58,336 bases of DNA, taken from a virus. Positions 1 through 6,805 of the stretch are shown piece after piece. The notes under the pieces were generated by a model. The model had not been told where the DNA came from and made no database searches. It worked only from the letters and a program-made list of their open reading frames with translations. Made by a program: the position numbers and the translations under genes. The stretch spans positions 1 through 58,336 of IMG/VR virus record IMGVR_UViG_3300028196_000015; one strand, written 5' to 3'. Position 1 is the stretch's first letter. Each line of letters begins with the position of its first letter.

Positions 1-48
1 TTTAATTTCGTTTTTATTTAATTTTTGTTGCTTAGAAGGAAGTGTCAT
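1..48 (-). CDS. Partial ORF cut by left window edge
   Basis: A leftward reading frame opens at the ATG at 46-48 and continues to the window edge without a stop (16 residues, starting MTLPSKQQKLNK). A late-type CTAAATA motif lies at 105-111, about 57 nt upstream. The start is polar and lysine-rich. No family can be assigned from so little sequence, and it could be a chance ORF in AT-rich DNA. Confidence 0.35.
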   Translation of the reverse strand, partial: MTLPSKQQKLNKNEIK

Positions 49-134
49 GACATCTTTACTGGTTCTCTAAACAGTCTAACATAGATTTTGTTGAAACCCT
101 GACTTATTTAGATTATCTTCAGATTTATATAATC

Positions 135-356
135 TTACTCAGTAATTGGTCCCCAGGTTCCACTATCACCTTCTGCTCTAGATTCTAGTTTATCTAGTAT
201 ATCTTCAAATGATTGAAGATGTTCAATTTCTTGAATTACTTTTGCAATGCTAGTACAAACGAGTGGACGTTCTTGTCTAGCAGCAAATGCAAGTGCATTC
301 CTAAGATGAGATTCTGCTTCTTGGAGTGATGCTTCAACGGATTTGCTAAGTGCCAT
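135..356 (-). CDS. Conserved small hypothetical protein
   Basis: A 73-residue protein that looks mostly helical (Ala/Leu/Glu-rich N-terminus) with a Gly/Thr/Trp-containing tail. It resembles small proteins found throughout T4-like cyanophages, but I know no function. It lies 8 nt downstream of the 365-901 gene and is probably co-transcribed with it. No signal peptide or membrane segment is visible. Confidence 0.7.
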   Translation of the reverse strand: MALSKSVEASLQEAESHLRNALAFAARQERPLVCTSIAKVIQEIEHLQSFEDILDKLESRAEGDSGTWGPITE

Positions 357-364
357 AATAAAAT

Positions 365-901
365 TTATTTAACTGGATATTTTTGGGTTTCACCAACCCG
401 ACGTTTTGTTACTGTTTTGCCATTATCAGGTGATTCGTAAACCCACCCTCTTTCATAAGCAAGTCTTGCGGGATCATTCCTAGAAATCTCACTATTGGGA
501 GTCCATTCAAAACCACCGTTTTCTTTAATTATCTTAAGTTCAGAGTCTAAGTTTTTTTGTTGAAGATTATCTAGAATAGCACGTTCACGTTTATATTCAC
601 GTTCGTTATCTTCAAACTCTTGTTCTTTCTCCTTTCTGAAGTGTAAAAGATTATTTACAGGTTTTTCATTAAAATTGAATCTCCCCCCACTTTTAAGATG
701 TGCCATTAAGTCTGCACAATATCCCATTTTTTCTTCATGATACTGACGTTCTTCTTCCACAACATTAAAGATTGTATCAAATACTTCTCTTGCTGTTGCA
801 CCACAGTTAATTGAATCATGAATATGATCTTCTAACCTGGAAAGAGAGTAATCTTTGTATTCTGTACTATTCTTCGTATCCATTTTCTCTGATGTAGTCA
901 T
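365..901 (-). CDS. Hypothetical protein with charged coiled-coil-like centre
   Basis: A 178-residue hydrophilic protein with long Glu/Lys/Arg-rich stretches in the middle, likely a coiled coil, and a Tyr/Trp-containing C-terminus. The ATG at 899-901 was chosen because GAGGAGG lies just upstream with about 6 nt spacing, a near-ideal ribosome-binding site. It overlaps the end of the upstream gene by 35 nt. No family is recognised. Expression as part of the early small-gene cluster is inferred from position. Confidence 0.7.
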   Translation of the reverse strand: MTTSEKMDTKNSTEYKDYSLSRLEDHIHDSINCGATAREVFDTIFNVVEEERQYHEEKMGYCADLMAHLKSGGRFNFNEKPVNNLLHFRKEKEQEFEDNEREYKRERAILDNLQQKNLDSELKIIKENGGFEWTPNSEISRNDPARLAYERGWVYESPDNGKTVTKRRVGETQKYPVK

Positions 902-1052
902 CAAGTGCCTCCTCTATCATAATCTTGATTTCTTCAGATGTCAACTCATTTAACCAAGTCCAATTAGGATCTTTGGAGTCCCACTTGAGACTAAAAGACC
1001 CATCATCATTTCTTTGAATATCCAGAGTATCTAATTTTAATTGATTTTCCAT
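867..1052 (-). CDS. Conserved small hypothetical protein
   Basis: A 61-residue acidic protein with an aromatic core around KWDSKDPNWTWL (about residues 24-35) followed by a Glu-rich helix. It resembles a small protein found in many cyanomyoviruses; function unknown. It sits 2 nt from the 1055-1258 gene, whose product also starts MENQ, and overlaps the next gene, suggesting translational coupling. Confidence 0.7.
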   Translation of the reverse strand: MENQLKLDTLDIQRNDDGSFSLKWDSKDPNWTWLNELTSEEIKIMIEEALDDYIRENGYEE

Positions 1053-1054
1053 AA

Positions 1055-1258
1055 TTATTCTTTGAATAGGGGACTATTGTTTTTATTGAAATCTTCTATT
1101 TCTTTAACTTTATCTTTAATTTCTTCCATACATGGTTTACAAAATGCTTGGAATTGGTTTTCGTTTATTCTAGTAAAATTTTCTTCATTTAAATCTTTTA
1201 CTGTTTGGCACTGAGCACATAATAATTGCTTGTACTCAGTGCTTTCTTGATTTTCCAT
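1055..1258 (-). CDS. Small putative zinc-ribbon protein
   Basis: A 67-residue protein with two Cys pairs: CAQC near residues 14-17 and CKPC near 40-43. This CxxC-N22-CxxC spacing suits a small zinc ribbon, so a nucleic-acid or protein-binding adaptor is possible. The acidic C-terminus (EEIKDKVKEIEDF) is helical. Metal binding is inferred from the cysteine pattern only; the target is unknown. It is part of the leftward chain of small genes upstream of the 867 gene. Confidence 0.65.
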   Translation of the reverse strand: MENQESTEYKQLLCAQCQTVKDLNEENFTRINENQFQAFCKPCMEEIKDKVKEIEDFNKNNSPLFKE

Positions 1259-1283
1259 TTTTACATAAACATTTCTTTATATA

Positions 1284-1463
1284 TCAACAGTCATCTTTTT
1301 TAAATAGTTTACGACATTTTTTTACCTCTTTAAGTTCATCTTTAATCATTTGATATGCATCTTCAGCAGTCAATTTTTTTGCCATCTCCATAGCAGTAAT
1401 AATTTCTACTCTAGTACCAAAATGTTTAAGTGCTTCTTCAAAACAGTTTAGTTCTTCATACAT
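1284..1463 (-). CDS. Short hypothetical protein next to talC
   Basis: A 59-residue ORF starting MYEELNCFEEALK and ending in a Lys/Cys/Asp-rich tail. It is helical and charged. The ATG at 1461-1463 overlaps the talC stop by 8 nt and the ORF fills the gap between talC and the 1055 gene. Tight packing and strand agreement support a real gene. No family is recognised. Confidence 0.6.
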   Translation of the reverse strand: MYEELNCFEEALKHFGTRVEIITAMEMAKKLTAEDAYQMIKDELKEVKKCRKLFKKDDC

Positions 1464-2106
1464 GATTTACACTATCCCAATCTTTTTGGAAGATATCTAA
1501 TCCACTATCCGTAAGGACGTGGTTATACATTTTATCAAACACTTTAGGAGGCATAGTTGCAACTTCACTTCCTGCAGCAAAGCACCTAGAGACGTGATGA
1601 ACGTCACGAAGTGATGCAGAAAGAACGTTAGTTCTTACAAAGTGCTCTCGATAAGTACCACTAATAGCCTGCACCAACGCAACTCCAGAGAAAGAGTTGT
1701 CATTACAACGTCCAACAAAAGGTGACACATAAGTTGCATCAGCTTTTGCAGCAAGAATAGCTTGTGCTACAGAAAATACTAGGGTTACGTTTGTAGTAAA
1801 CCCGTCTCCTCGCAAAGACTTACATGCTTTAAGACCTTCCACAGTACATGGAACTTTAATAGTAACATTAGACAGTTCCTTGAATACCTGAGCTTGTTCA
1901 ATCATCTCAGGAGCAGTATCTGCAACTACCTCAGCAGAGATAGATTCAAAGTGAGGGAACTCACCAGCAATACGTTTAATTACGTCTACAGGGTCTCCTC
2001 CACTCTTTAGAATAAGTGATGGGTTAGTGGTGACACCATCAATTAGTCCAGTTTGATCTCTTTTTCTAATTTCATCAAAATCGGCAGTATCTAGAAAAAT
2101 TTTCAT
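1456..2106 (-). CDS. talC: Transaldolase (TalC / fructose-6-phosphate aldolase family)
   Basis: A 216-residue class I aldolase of the short TalC type, close to the family's usual 210-220 residues. It opens MKIFLDTADFDEIRK and has the GVTTNPSLI motif (about residues 24-32). The Schiff-base lysine is probably K84 in TIKVP. In cyanophages TalC drives the pentose phosphate pathway during infection, supplying NADPH and ribose-5-phosphate for phage DNA. It works in the same metabolic direction as the CP12 at 36.7 kb. It sits in the early-type cluster of small genes, a common place for cyanophage auxiliary metabolism. Confidence 0.95.
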   Translation of the reverse strand: MKIFLDTADFDEIRKRDQTGLIDGVTTNPSLILKSGGDPVDVIKRIAGEFPHFESISAEVVADTAPEMIEQAQVFKELSNVTIKVPCTVEGLKACKSLRGDGFTTNVTLVFSVAQAILAAKADATYVSPFVGRCNDNSFSGVALVQAISGTYREHFVRTNVLSASLRDVHHVSRCFAAGSEVATMPPKVFDKMYNHVLTDSGLDIFQKDWDSVNHV

Positions 2107-2109
2107 AAG

Positions 2110-2880
2110 TTAAGAGTAATTGTTTACTATTTTATCATGGACAGGACTGAGTGATCTTATCCGTCCGTATTTATTGACATGTATATTTGCCTCTTTACCT
2201 GTAAATTCCTCATATGCATTTATAAACATTCCAAAATAGTGCCAATGCTCAGGTGGAATATATTGCGGAGACAGACATACAAAAATATGGTCAAAACGTA
2301 CTTTATGGATATTTTCTTCTACCTCTCCCCTTTTATGCATATAAAATTCACCTTTCATTGTATCATGAACATATTTCCATCTATCTTGGTCTAACGAAAA
2401 CTCTACATTAGGGTTATGAATCCAAAGGAAACTTGATAATTTCTTTTGAATATGCAACCATGCTCCCCAATTACCTTCATCTAGCATGTGTTGGTTTTCA
2501 ATAAAGTAATATTCTTTTGCAAAACCTTCATATCCCTCACCATTCTCCCCATATTGTCCATTAAGAAAATCATCATGATGATCAATATGATATAAATCTA
2601 TATCAGTATATTTTTCTTTTTCTAGTTCATATAAAATAGCATCATGCTCATATCCGAAAGAAGCAGAATCACACGTTTTAATTGCTTTTAAAAACGTATT
2701 AAAAACAAACATTAAATTTGCTTGATCAATATTATATGTTCTTTTAGTGTCCTCTGAATCCTTGAAATATGATTCCATTTTCTTCCACCTTATGGTGGGA
2801 TTGCTATCATACAACATTGAATTATAAAAATTAATGTCTGGCCACATTATATAATCTAAATCAATACTTAATACATTCAT
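2110..2880 (-). CDS. UPF0489-like protein with HIDHH motif
   Basis: About 256 residues. The N-terminus (MNVLSIDLDYIMWPDINF) and the block DLYHIDHHDDFL resemble the UPF0489 group, whose metal-binding-like HxDxH patterns recall arginase/deacetylase folds. The enzymatic activity is unknown. I place the start at ATG 2878-2880 because homology-like sequence begins there. An in-frame ATG at 2923-2925, overlapping the upstream stop by ATGA, would add 15 residues and is a real alternative. Family assignment is from pattern recognition only. Confidence 0.7.
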   Translation of the reverse strand: MNVLSIDLDYIMWPDINFYNSMLYDSNPTIRWKKMESYFKDSEDTKRTYNIDQANLMFVFNTFLKAIKTCDSASFGYEHDAILYELEKEKYTDIDLYHIDHHDDFLNGQYGENGEGYEGFAKEYYFIENQHMLDEGNWGAWLHIQKKLSSFLWIHNPNVEFSLDQDRWKYVHDTMKGEFYMHKRGEVEENIHKVRFDHIFVCLSPQYIPPEHWHYFGMFINAYEEFTGKEANIHVNKYGRIRSLSPVHDKIVNNYS

Positions 2881-2921
2881 AATCAATAATAAATTTGTCT
2901 TTAAGGTGCTAATGAATGTCA

Positions 2922-3449
2922 TCATACCCAATTTGGTTTGCGGGATTCGTCACGAAGATAATTAGATGCAACCCAAGGTTTGCTGCTAATGTACATTTTA
3001 TAAGCAGTAAAAGTATCAATGCTTGTGTCAAGTTTAAACTCATCAGGCATTGCACGGGTAAAGTTCTCAGCAAGAGTATGGCAGGTTATTGCTTTATCAG
3101 CATGTTTATGAAAAATTTTCTTTGCTTCAAATAAGGTTTTAGCACAAGAATGGATTTTATTATATCTGTGATAATACTCAGAAGAGAGAGCACATCCATG
3201 CTGAATTAACCATGCAAGGTTGTAATGGTTTTTTGCTGCCCAAATAGTACATGGATGATTACGAAAGGCACCTTTTTTAGTGCTATATGGGTCACCATCT
3301 TTTTTATGAATTTCACCCCAATTTAGATACCACTCAGAGTAAATGATAGAAATCATTTGACAGCACTCCAAAGGCATTTTCACAACATGTTTATCAGGAA
3401 GAACTCTTGCAGATTGCGTAGGATTATCTGAAGTAACAAAGATGTTCAT
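2922..3449 (-). CDS. Conserved phage protein of the DKHVVKM family
   Basis: A 175-residue protein with the motif ARVLPDKHVVKMPLE (about residues 14-28), typical of an uncharacterised family common in tailed phages of aquatic bacteria. It is rich in His, Tyr and Trp, with repeated H/C residues, suggesting a small soluble enzyme or DNA-binding protein, but the role is unknown. It overlaps the next upstream ORF by 4 nt. Confidence 0.75.
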   Translation of the reverse strand: MNIFVTSDNPTQSARVLPDKHVVKMPLECCQMISIIYSEWYLNWGEIHKKDGDPYSTKKGAFRNHPCTIWAAKNHYNLAWLIQHGCALSSEYYHRYNKIHSCAKTLFEAKKIFHKHADKAITCHTLAENFTRAMPDEFKLDTSIDTFTAYKMYISSKPWVASNYLRDESRKPNWV

Positions 3450-3673
3450 AATGTAAGTTGAATAATTTTAGATAAATCTATAGTAGCAAAGAAAGATTGC
3501 AGTGCAACAACATCCCATACTTTAATTTTAATAGCAAAAGGAAGCATTAACAATCCTCCTATAAGTCTAAACCAACATCCCAATAATACATCGACATATA
3601 ATAAAATAAAATAACCTGCTAAAAGAAGGAAACTCCCAATAATTCTAAGACTTGTTGGTGACAGTTTTTTCAT
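3446..3673 (-). CDS. Small two-helix membrane protein
   Basis: A 75-residue hydrophobic protein with probable membrane helices at about residues 8-27 and 29-48 and basic residues at the N-terminus. It overlaps both neighbours slightly (4 nt with 2922-3449, 29 nt with 3645-3980). No family is recognised; an inner-membrane location is inferred from hydropathy. Confidence 0.6.
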   Translation of the reverse strand: MKKLSPTSLRIIGSFLLLAGYFILLYVDVLLGCWFRLIGGLLMLPFAIKIKVWDVVALQSFFATIDLSKIIQLTL

Positions 3674-3980
3674 TATTCAAATCTTTTAGATGATTAGGTT
3701 CATGTGGTCTATCCATGGGTTGAGACTTGGTGTCATCATTTCTAGATAAATTTTTGATTACAATGAACGCATCCTTATTATATTTGCGGTGTCCAAGTGG
3801 GGATGCCCACTTCTTATTATAACCCTCTGGTTGAACGATGCCAGAGACTACTGTACCACCAACTTCAACTGCAATATCATCATTAGCATCCCATCCCAAT
3901 TTTTGTGCTACTGATTTCATTTGTTCAAAAATTGACGGTTCAGTCATGACTCTCTCATCAGGTTCAAGATTTCCGGTCAT
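3645..3980 (-). CDS. Conserved hypothetical protein
   Basis: A 111-residue soluble protein. A compact N-terminal part (EQMKSVAQKLGWDANDD, then a Gly/Val-rich segment) is followed by a polar, probably disordered C-terminus. Similar proteins occur in cyanomyoviruses without known function. The ATG at 3978-3980 forms an ATGA overlap with the gene before it. Met12 is an alternative start. Confidence 0.65.
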   Translation of the reverse strand: MTGNLEPDERVMTEPSIFEQMKSVAQKLGWDANDDIAVEVGGTVVSGIVQPEGYNKKWASPLGHRKYNKDAFIVIKNLSRNDDTKSQPMDRPHEPNHLKDLNNEKTVTNKS

Positions 3981-4132
3981 TTACCAACTCCATAATCAGG
4001 TGCTTTCAATTCTAATTCTGCAATATTTTTCCAAAGTTTTTTCATTGCAGCAGTTGTTTCGGGTGTTTCTTCCCAAGACCATTCTTCTTGACGACCTTTA
4101 CTATCAACCTTTTTATAAGTTTTTTTAGTCAT
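3977..4132 (-). CDS. Short basic hypothetical protein
   Basis: A 51-residue ORF starting MTKKTYKKVDSKGRQEEW, with an amphipathic helix in the centre (MKKLWKNIAELELK). It overlaps the genes on both sides by 4 nt (ATGA junctions), which strongly suggests a real, translationally coupled gene although it is short. Function unknown. Confidence 0.65.
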   Translation of the reverse strand: MTKKTYKKVDSKGRQEEWSWEETPETTAAMKKLWKNIAELELKAPDYGVGK

Positions 4133-4398
4133 AGTTTTCCACTAACTACTCCAGAGTTTACCACACGGGTATATAGATGTAAAGTACCATCCTGCTCACA
4201 CTTAAGATGCCAACGTGTCATACTAGTAACACTCTCTTTAGTACCACCTGTAAGCATTTTACGCCCCTCTTTAGTCATTGTTGAATACAATCCATATCTA
4301 GTTTCCCAGACATAAAAAACATCATCAACAAGTTCAGCACTATCAGGTAATCCTCTTTCTTTGCATATAGAAAATTGGTCTTTTTCTTGTTCAGTCAT
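4129..4398 (-). CDS. Conserved hypothetical protein
   Basis: An 89-residue protein, alpha/beta in appearance, with the segment FYVWETRYGLYSTMTKEGRKML in the middle. It resembles a conserved cyanophage protein of unknown function. It overlaps the 3977 gene by 4 nt and lies 6 nt from the 4405 gene. No catalytic motif is visible. Confidence 0.65.
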   Translation of the reverse strand: MTEQEKDQFSICKERGLPDSAELVDDVFYVWETRYGLYSTMTKEGRKMLTGGTKESVTSMTRWHLKCEQDGTLHLYTRVVNSGVVSGKL

Positions 4399-4404
4399 AG
4401 TTCC

Positions 4405-4635
4405 TCAATTACGTTTGGTACACCAATAACCACCGTTAGGTTTGTCAGCACAAATATACACGTTTACTCCACTATCATTCCAATGTTTAATGGCATTTGC
4501 CACGATAGCAGTGTTAGTGACCATATAAGCAACAACAATAAGGGTGCGTATGCTAGCAATAATATCTGCTTCTCGGTTATTTCGTCCATCTTTTTGTCCT
4601 AGTGCTTTTGCCCAAATTCTCCAGGCACTTTTCAT
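4405..4635 (-). CDS. Small membrane protein, conserved in cyanophages
   Basis: A 76-residue protein with a basic start (MKSAWRIWAKALGQKDGRNN), one probable membrane helix around residues 29-48 and a C-terminal part with two Cys (YICADKPNGGYWC). Similar short proteins are common in T4-like cyanophages. The role is unknown. It overlaps the next gene by 4 nt. Confidence 0.65.
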   Translation of the reverse strand: MKSAWRIWAKALGQKDGRNNREADIIASIRTLIVVAYMVTNTAIVANAIKHWNDSGVNVYICADKPNGGYWCTKRN

Positions 4636-5078
4636 TTTTTCTTTACCATTTTGTATTCAGTTTTTTTAAACCCCATCCGTTCAACATACTTTAAAGCATA
4701 AAACTCATCAGTAAAAGAACAAATTTTTAAATTTGAGAACTCTTTACCTTCCATATGAAACAATCGTACAGGAAACATTTCATATGGAAATTTTTTTAGT
4801 TCATCTTTAGGTACTTTAAGTTGATTTGCCAAAGTTGGTTTCCGTACTCTTGATGTTTTTTTCTTTTTTCTACTTGTCGGTTTAGTAGGAGTTTTTTTAG
4901 TTGTTGCTGCTTTGCCAGTACTACTTGTTATTTTCTTGGTATTTGGAGATTTGTTAGTGGTGGGAGTTGATTTAGCACTGTTAGTTTTCTTTGGAGTTGC
5001 TGATTTTTTAACAACAGGTTTTTTAGGAGTAGTTGCTGGTTTTCTCCCCCTTGTTGGTTTCTTCTTTGGTTCAGTCAT
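4632..5078 (-). CDS. Histone H1-like Lys/Thr/Pro-rich protein
   Basis: A 148-residue, strongly basic protein in two parts. Residues 1-80 are almost only Lys, Thr, Pro, Ser and Ala with recurring TPKK / PTTK units, like histone H1 tails or AlgP-type repeats. Residues 85-148 form a folded domain (VPKDELKKFPYEMFPVRLF, ending KTEYKMVKKK). The tail probably binds nucleic acid electrostatically; the folded part is unassigned. It is in an ATGA-overlapping gene chain. A role in nucleoid takeover or DNA compaction is inference. Confidence 0.75.
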   Translation of the reverse strand: MTEPKKKPTRGRKPATTPKKPVVKKSATPKKTNSAKSTPTTNKSPNTKKITSSTGKAATTKKTPTKPTSRKKKKTSRVRKPTLANQLKVPKDELKKFPYEMFPVRLFHMEGKEFSNLKICSFTDEFYALKYVERMGFKKTEYKMVKKK

Positions 5079-5383
5079 TCATCATCCACCAAATCTTTTA
5101 CTTTATCAAACACTTCATCTATTGGATAAGTTTTTACTTTACCACTATCAATATCATCTACCATTTGCATTAGATGCTCAAGAAATGCTTTAGGATAAAC
5201 ATCGTCCTCACCAAGAGTTTGCCAAAACCATTCTCTACATTCTGTGTATTTGTCATCATAATCAAGCACAGTATATCCATCATAGTTTGATGTCATAAGA
5301 TCTGCCCAGATGTTGAATGCATGTTTAATATTTTTCCATCCAGTCACCCAACAATGACCCATCCAATACTCATACCAGTTCAT
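5075..5383 (-). CDS. Conserved hypothetical protein, Trp-rich N-terminus
   Basis: A 102-residue acidic protein. The N-terminus is rich in Trp, Tyr and His (MNWYEYWMGHCWVTGW); the rest is acidic and helical. It is the first gene after a TATAAT element at 5414-5419 and a terminator, so it may head its own transcription unit. It overlaps the H1-like gene by 4 nt. No family is recognised. Confidence 0.65.
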   Translation of the reverse strand: MNWYEYWMGHCWVTGWKNIKHAFNIWADLMTSNYDGYTVLDYDDKYTECREWFWQTLGEDDVYPKAFLEHLMQMVDDIDSGKVKTYPIDEVFDKVKDLVDDE

Positions 5384-5413
5384 AAGTAGCGGTCAGTTTG
5401 TTTTCCTATAGTC

Positions 5414-5419
5414 ATTATA
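5414..5419 (-). promoter_or_regulatory. Putative -10 element (TATAAT)
   Basis: On the minus strand TATAAT sits 30 nt upstream of the 5383 start, placing a transcription start near 5407. No good -35 hexamer is visible at 17 nt, so activation or an unusual promoter is likely. It lies immediately after the hairpin at 5430-5452. Confidence 0.4.
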
Positions 5420-5423
5420 CAAC

Positions 5424-5452
5424 AAAAATCCACTCTCATGGTGGAGAAGTGG
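5424..5452 (-). terminator. Intrinsic terminator-like hairpin
   Basis: On the minus strand CCAC-t-TCTC pairs with GAGA-GTGG across a CACCAT loop and is followed by ATTTTTG. It contains the stop codon of the 5436-5516 ORF and abuts the TATAAT element, so one unit ends where the next begins. Confidence 0.5.
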
Positions 5453-5516
5453 ACAGTTTACTGGGTGGTCTAAATGGACAGTCACGACATCCAGCACCGC
5501 AACATCCTCTACTCAC
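5436..5516 (-). CDS. 26-residue Cys-rich protein (CCGAGCRDCPF motif)
   Basis: A GTG at 5514-5516 forms a GTGA overlap with the upstream stop and is preceded by AAAGGGGG at about 7 nt, an excellent ribosome-binding site. The product has CCGAGCRDCPF near residues 5-15, a signature of very small Cys-rich proteins (compare the CCgxGCrhCP motif of DUF5522-type proteins). Four Cys in nine residues suggest metal or cluster binding. The tail is Pro/Ser-rich. Its short length is the main doubt; start context and motif are the main support. Confidence 0.55.
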   Translation of the reverse strand: MSRGCCGAGCRDCPFRPPSKLSTSPP

Positions 5517-5737
5517 ACGAATGCCCCCTTTACTAAAGAAAAGCATACTGAATTAAATTTACCGCACATACCTTTCAAAGATATTTTTGTGTGCTGAGAG
5601 TGTACTTCCACATTGTCAATAATATACTCACTATCCACTATACACGGTGGAAAATCATTATTACCCCATCTTTGTTGCTCTAAAGTACATCCAAGATACT
5701 TTACGGTATCTCCTACTTCAAATATTGAATTATCCAT
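5513..5737 (-). CDS. Small beta-barrel-like hypothetical protein
   Basis: A 74-residue protein, mostly beta strands, with the pattern VGDTVKYLGCTLEQQRWGN and later ISLKGMCGKFNSVCF. It resembles short SH3/KOW-like phage proteins of unknown role. It has four Cys. Its stop overlaps the GTG start of the 26-residue Cys-rich ORF, suggesting coupled translation. Confidence 0.65.
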   Translation of the reverse strand: MDNSIFEVGDTVKYLGCTLEQQRWGNNDFPPCIVDSEYIIDNVEVHSQHTKISLKGMCGKFNSVCFSLVKGAFV

Positions 5738-5745
5738 ATTTAATT

Positions 5746-5847
5746 TTAGTGGTTAAAACTTAAATTAGTTATCATATTGTCATTATGTCCATAAGTACCA
5801 GTTGGTATAATATTATGCGAAAAAACACTTTTTACATCAAAGAACAT
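5746..5847 (-). CDS. Very short ORF (33 residues)
   Basis: An ATG at 5845-5847 opens a 33-residue ORF (MFFDVKSVFSHNIIPTGTYG...). It fits exactly between the 5855 and 5737 genes with 7-8 nt gaps on each side, the spacing of a real gene in this cluster. Its composition (Asn/Ile/Tyr/His) is not simple low complexity. No family is known; the call rests on packing. Confidence 0.45.
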   Translation of the reverse strand: MFFDVKSVFSHNIIPTGTYGHNDNMITNLSFNH

Positions 5848-5854
5848 CTAATTA

Positions 5855-6037
5855 TTATTCTTTAGTCATTTCAACTTTTCTTTCTTCAGTAAAGAGATGC
5901 TTTACTTCATCAAAAAGAGGGAGGTCTTCACGCACAAACAAATCCATAGCACCGAGGATTGCTTTTACGTCATCAATAGATTCAATTTTATTTGCGTCCA
6001 AACCCCAAAAAGTTTGCACTTCAGTTTCGTTTGCCAT
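5855..6037 (-). CDS. Conserved small hypothetical protein
   Basis: About 60 residues from MANETEVQTFWGLDANKIE; the centre (IDDVKAILGAMDLFVRED) is an amphipathic helix. I prefer ATG 6035-6037 over the in-frame ATG at 6050-6052 because the strong promoter at 6063-6091 would start transcription near 6056. It is the first gene of the unit reading into the H1-like cluster. Function unknown. Confidence 0.65.
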   Translation of the reverse strand: MANETEVQTFWGLDANKIESIDDVKAILGAMDLFVREDLPLFDEVKHLFTEERKVEMTKE

Positions 6038-6062
6038 GTTTTTTAATTTCATTTTGTTTAAT

Positions 6063-6091
6063 ATACTAATTAATTTATATCATTTTGTCAA
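6063..6091 (-). promoter_or_regulatory. Sigma70-type promoter TTGACA-N17-TAGTAT
   Basis: On the minus strand a perfect -35 TTGACA (6086-6091) is separated by exactly 17 nt from TAGTAT (6063-6068). It lies in the gap upstream of the 5855-6037 gene, a typical early cyanophage promoter position. Confidence 0.65.
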
Positions 6092-6105
6092 GTGGGTTTT
6101 CCACA

Positions 6106-6339
6106 CTAAAACATTCCCGATTCATTCATATAATGAAGTGTATCATGCATGTTACCAAGATGTTTGGCACCAATAGCAACCTGAGGATATGTTGCCTCAG
6201 GTCCAAACTCTGCTTCAAATTCTCTTTTAGTAAAGTGTTCGTTGAGGTTATACTCATGAAACTCTCCACCCATTGACTTAAGTAGTGCTGCGATACGATC
6301 ACACTCTTGACTACCGTTAGAATAGATTACTGCTTGCAT
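6106..6339 (-). CDS. Glutaredoxin-like protein with altered active site
   Basis: A 77-residue thioredoxin-fold protein. It aligns along its length with the glutaredoxin at 55525-55767: YS..GSQEC here against YSRDGCPYC there, and FTKREFEAEFGPEATYPQV against FTRDEFYSEFGVGTTFPQI. The first catalytic Cys is Ser, while the second is kept. The cis-Pro (YPQV) is intact. It may act as a binding or monothiol variant rather than a standard dithiol reductase. It overlaps the 6327-6530 gene by 13 nt. Confidence 0.8.
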   Translation of the reverse strand: MQAVIYSNGSQECDRIAALLKSMGGEFHEYNLNEHFTKREFEAEFGPEATYPQVAIGAKHLGNMHDTLHYMNESGMF

Positions 6340-6530
6340 GTGTCTTCTTTGTAGGTAATAGTTATTTGTTTATATACTTCATCTCGATTGTCACTGTTAT
6401 ACACATTACAACGTTCAATCTTAGCATCCAATAGTTTCTCAATATTATTGAGTTGCCATTCAGCAGCATACTTCTTAAATCCATCGTCCATCCAAGACTT
6501 ATTTGATCCTGGTGTGTTAAAATCATCCAT
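6327..6530 (-). CDS. Small hypothetical protein
   Basis: A 67-residue hydrophilic protein with a Trp-containing helical centre (SWMDDGFKKYAAEWQLNNIE) and a beta-rich, Thr/Lys-rich end. No family is recognised. It sits between purS and the glutaredoxin-like gene, touching the purS stop, so it is probably co-translated. Confidence 0.6.
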   Translation of the reverse strand: MDDFNTPGSNKSWMDDGFKKYAAEWQLNNIEKLLDAKIERCNVYNSDNRDEVYKQITITYKEDTCKQ

Positions 6531-6805
6531 TATTCAATACCTGGTGGAAAAGTTTCAATCTCAGTCAGTTCGTAGTCCCAGTCTTCCATGACTGTGTTAG
6601 CAAGGAATCTATCAGATAGCATTTCTAACTCTTTCTCAGCATACTCTCTGCTCTCTGCTTCCAACCAAACATCAATGACCTTACCCAATCTGAGTTTCTT
6701 AATATTCAACTCAGACATTCGTTTACAGGCATCTCTCACGGCATTGCCTGGTGAGTCATCCACCTGTGATCGTAGTCGGATGAATACTAATGCTTTAAAC
6801 TTCAT
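6530..6805 (-). CDS. purS: PurS, FGAM synthase small subunit
   Basis: A 91-residue protein with the PurS layout: a beta strand (FKALVFIRLRSQVDDSPGNAV), a helix, then LRLGKVIDVWLEAES. PurS bridges PurL and PurQ in phosphoribosylformylglycinamidine synthase, step four of purine synthesis. Cyanophages often carry pur genes to raise nucleotide supply. Here it is alone among small ORFs, so it would work with host PurL/PurQ or with phage genes outside the window. Length is slightly above the usual 80-85 residues. Confidence 0.85.
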   Translation of the reverse strand: MKFKALVFIRLRSQVDDSPGNAVRDACKRMSELNIKKLRLGKVIDVWLEAESREYAEKELEMLSDRFLANTVMEDWDYELTEIETFPPGIE

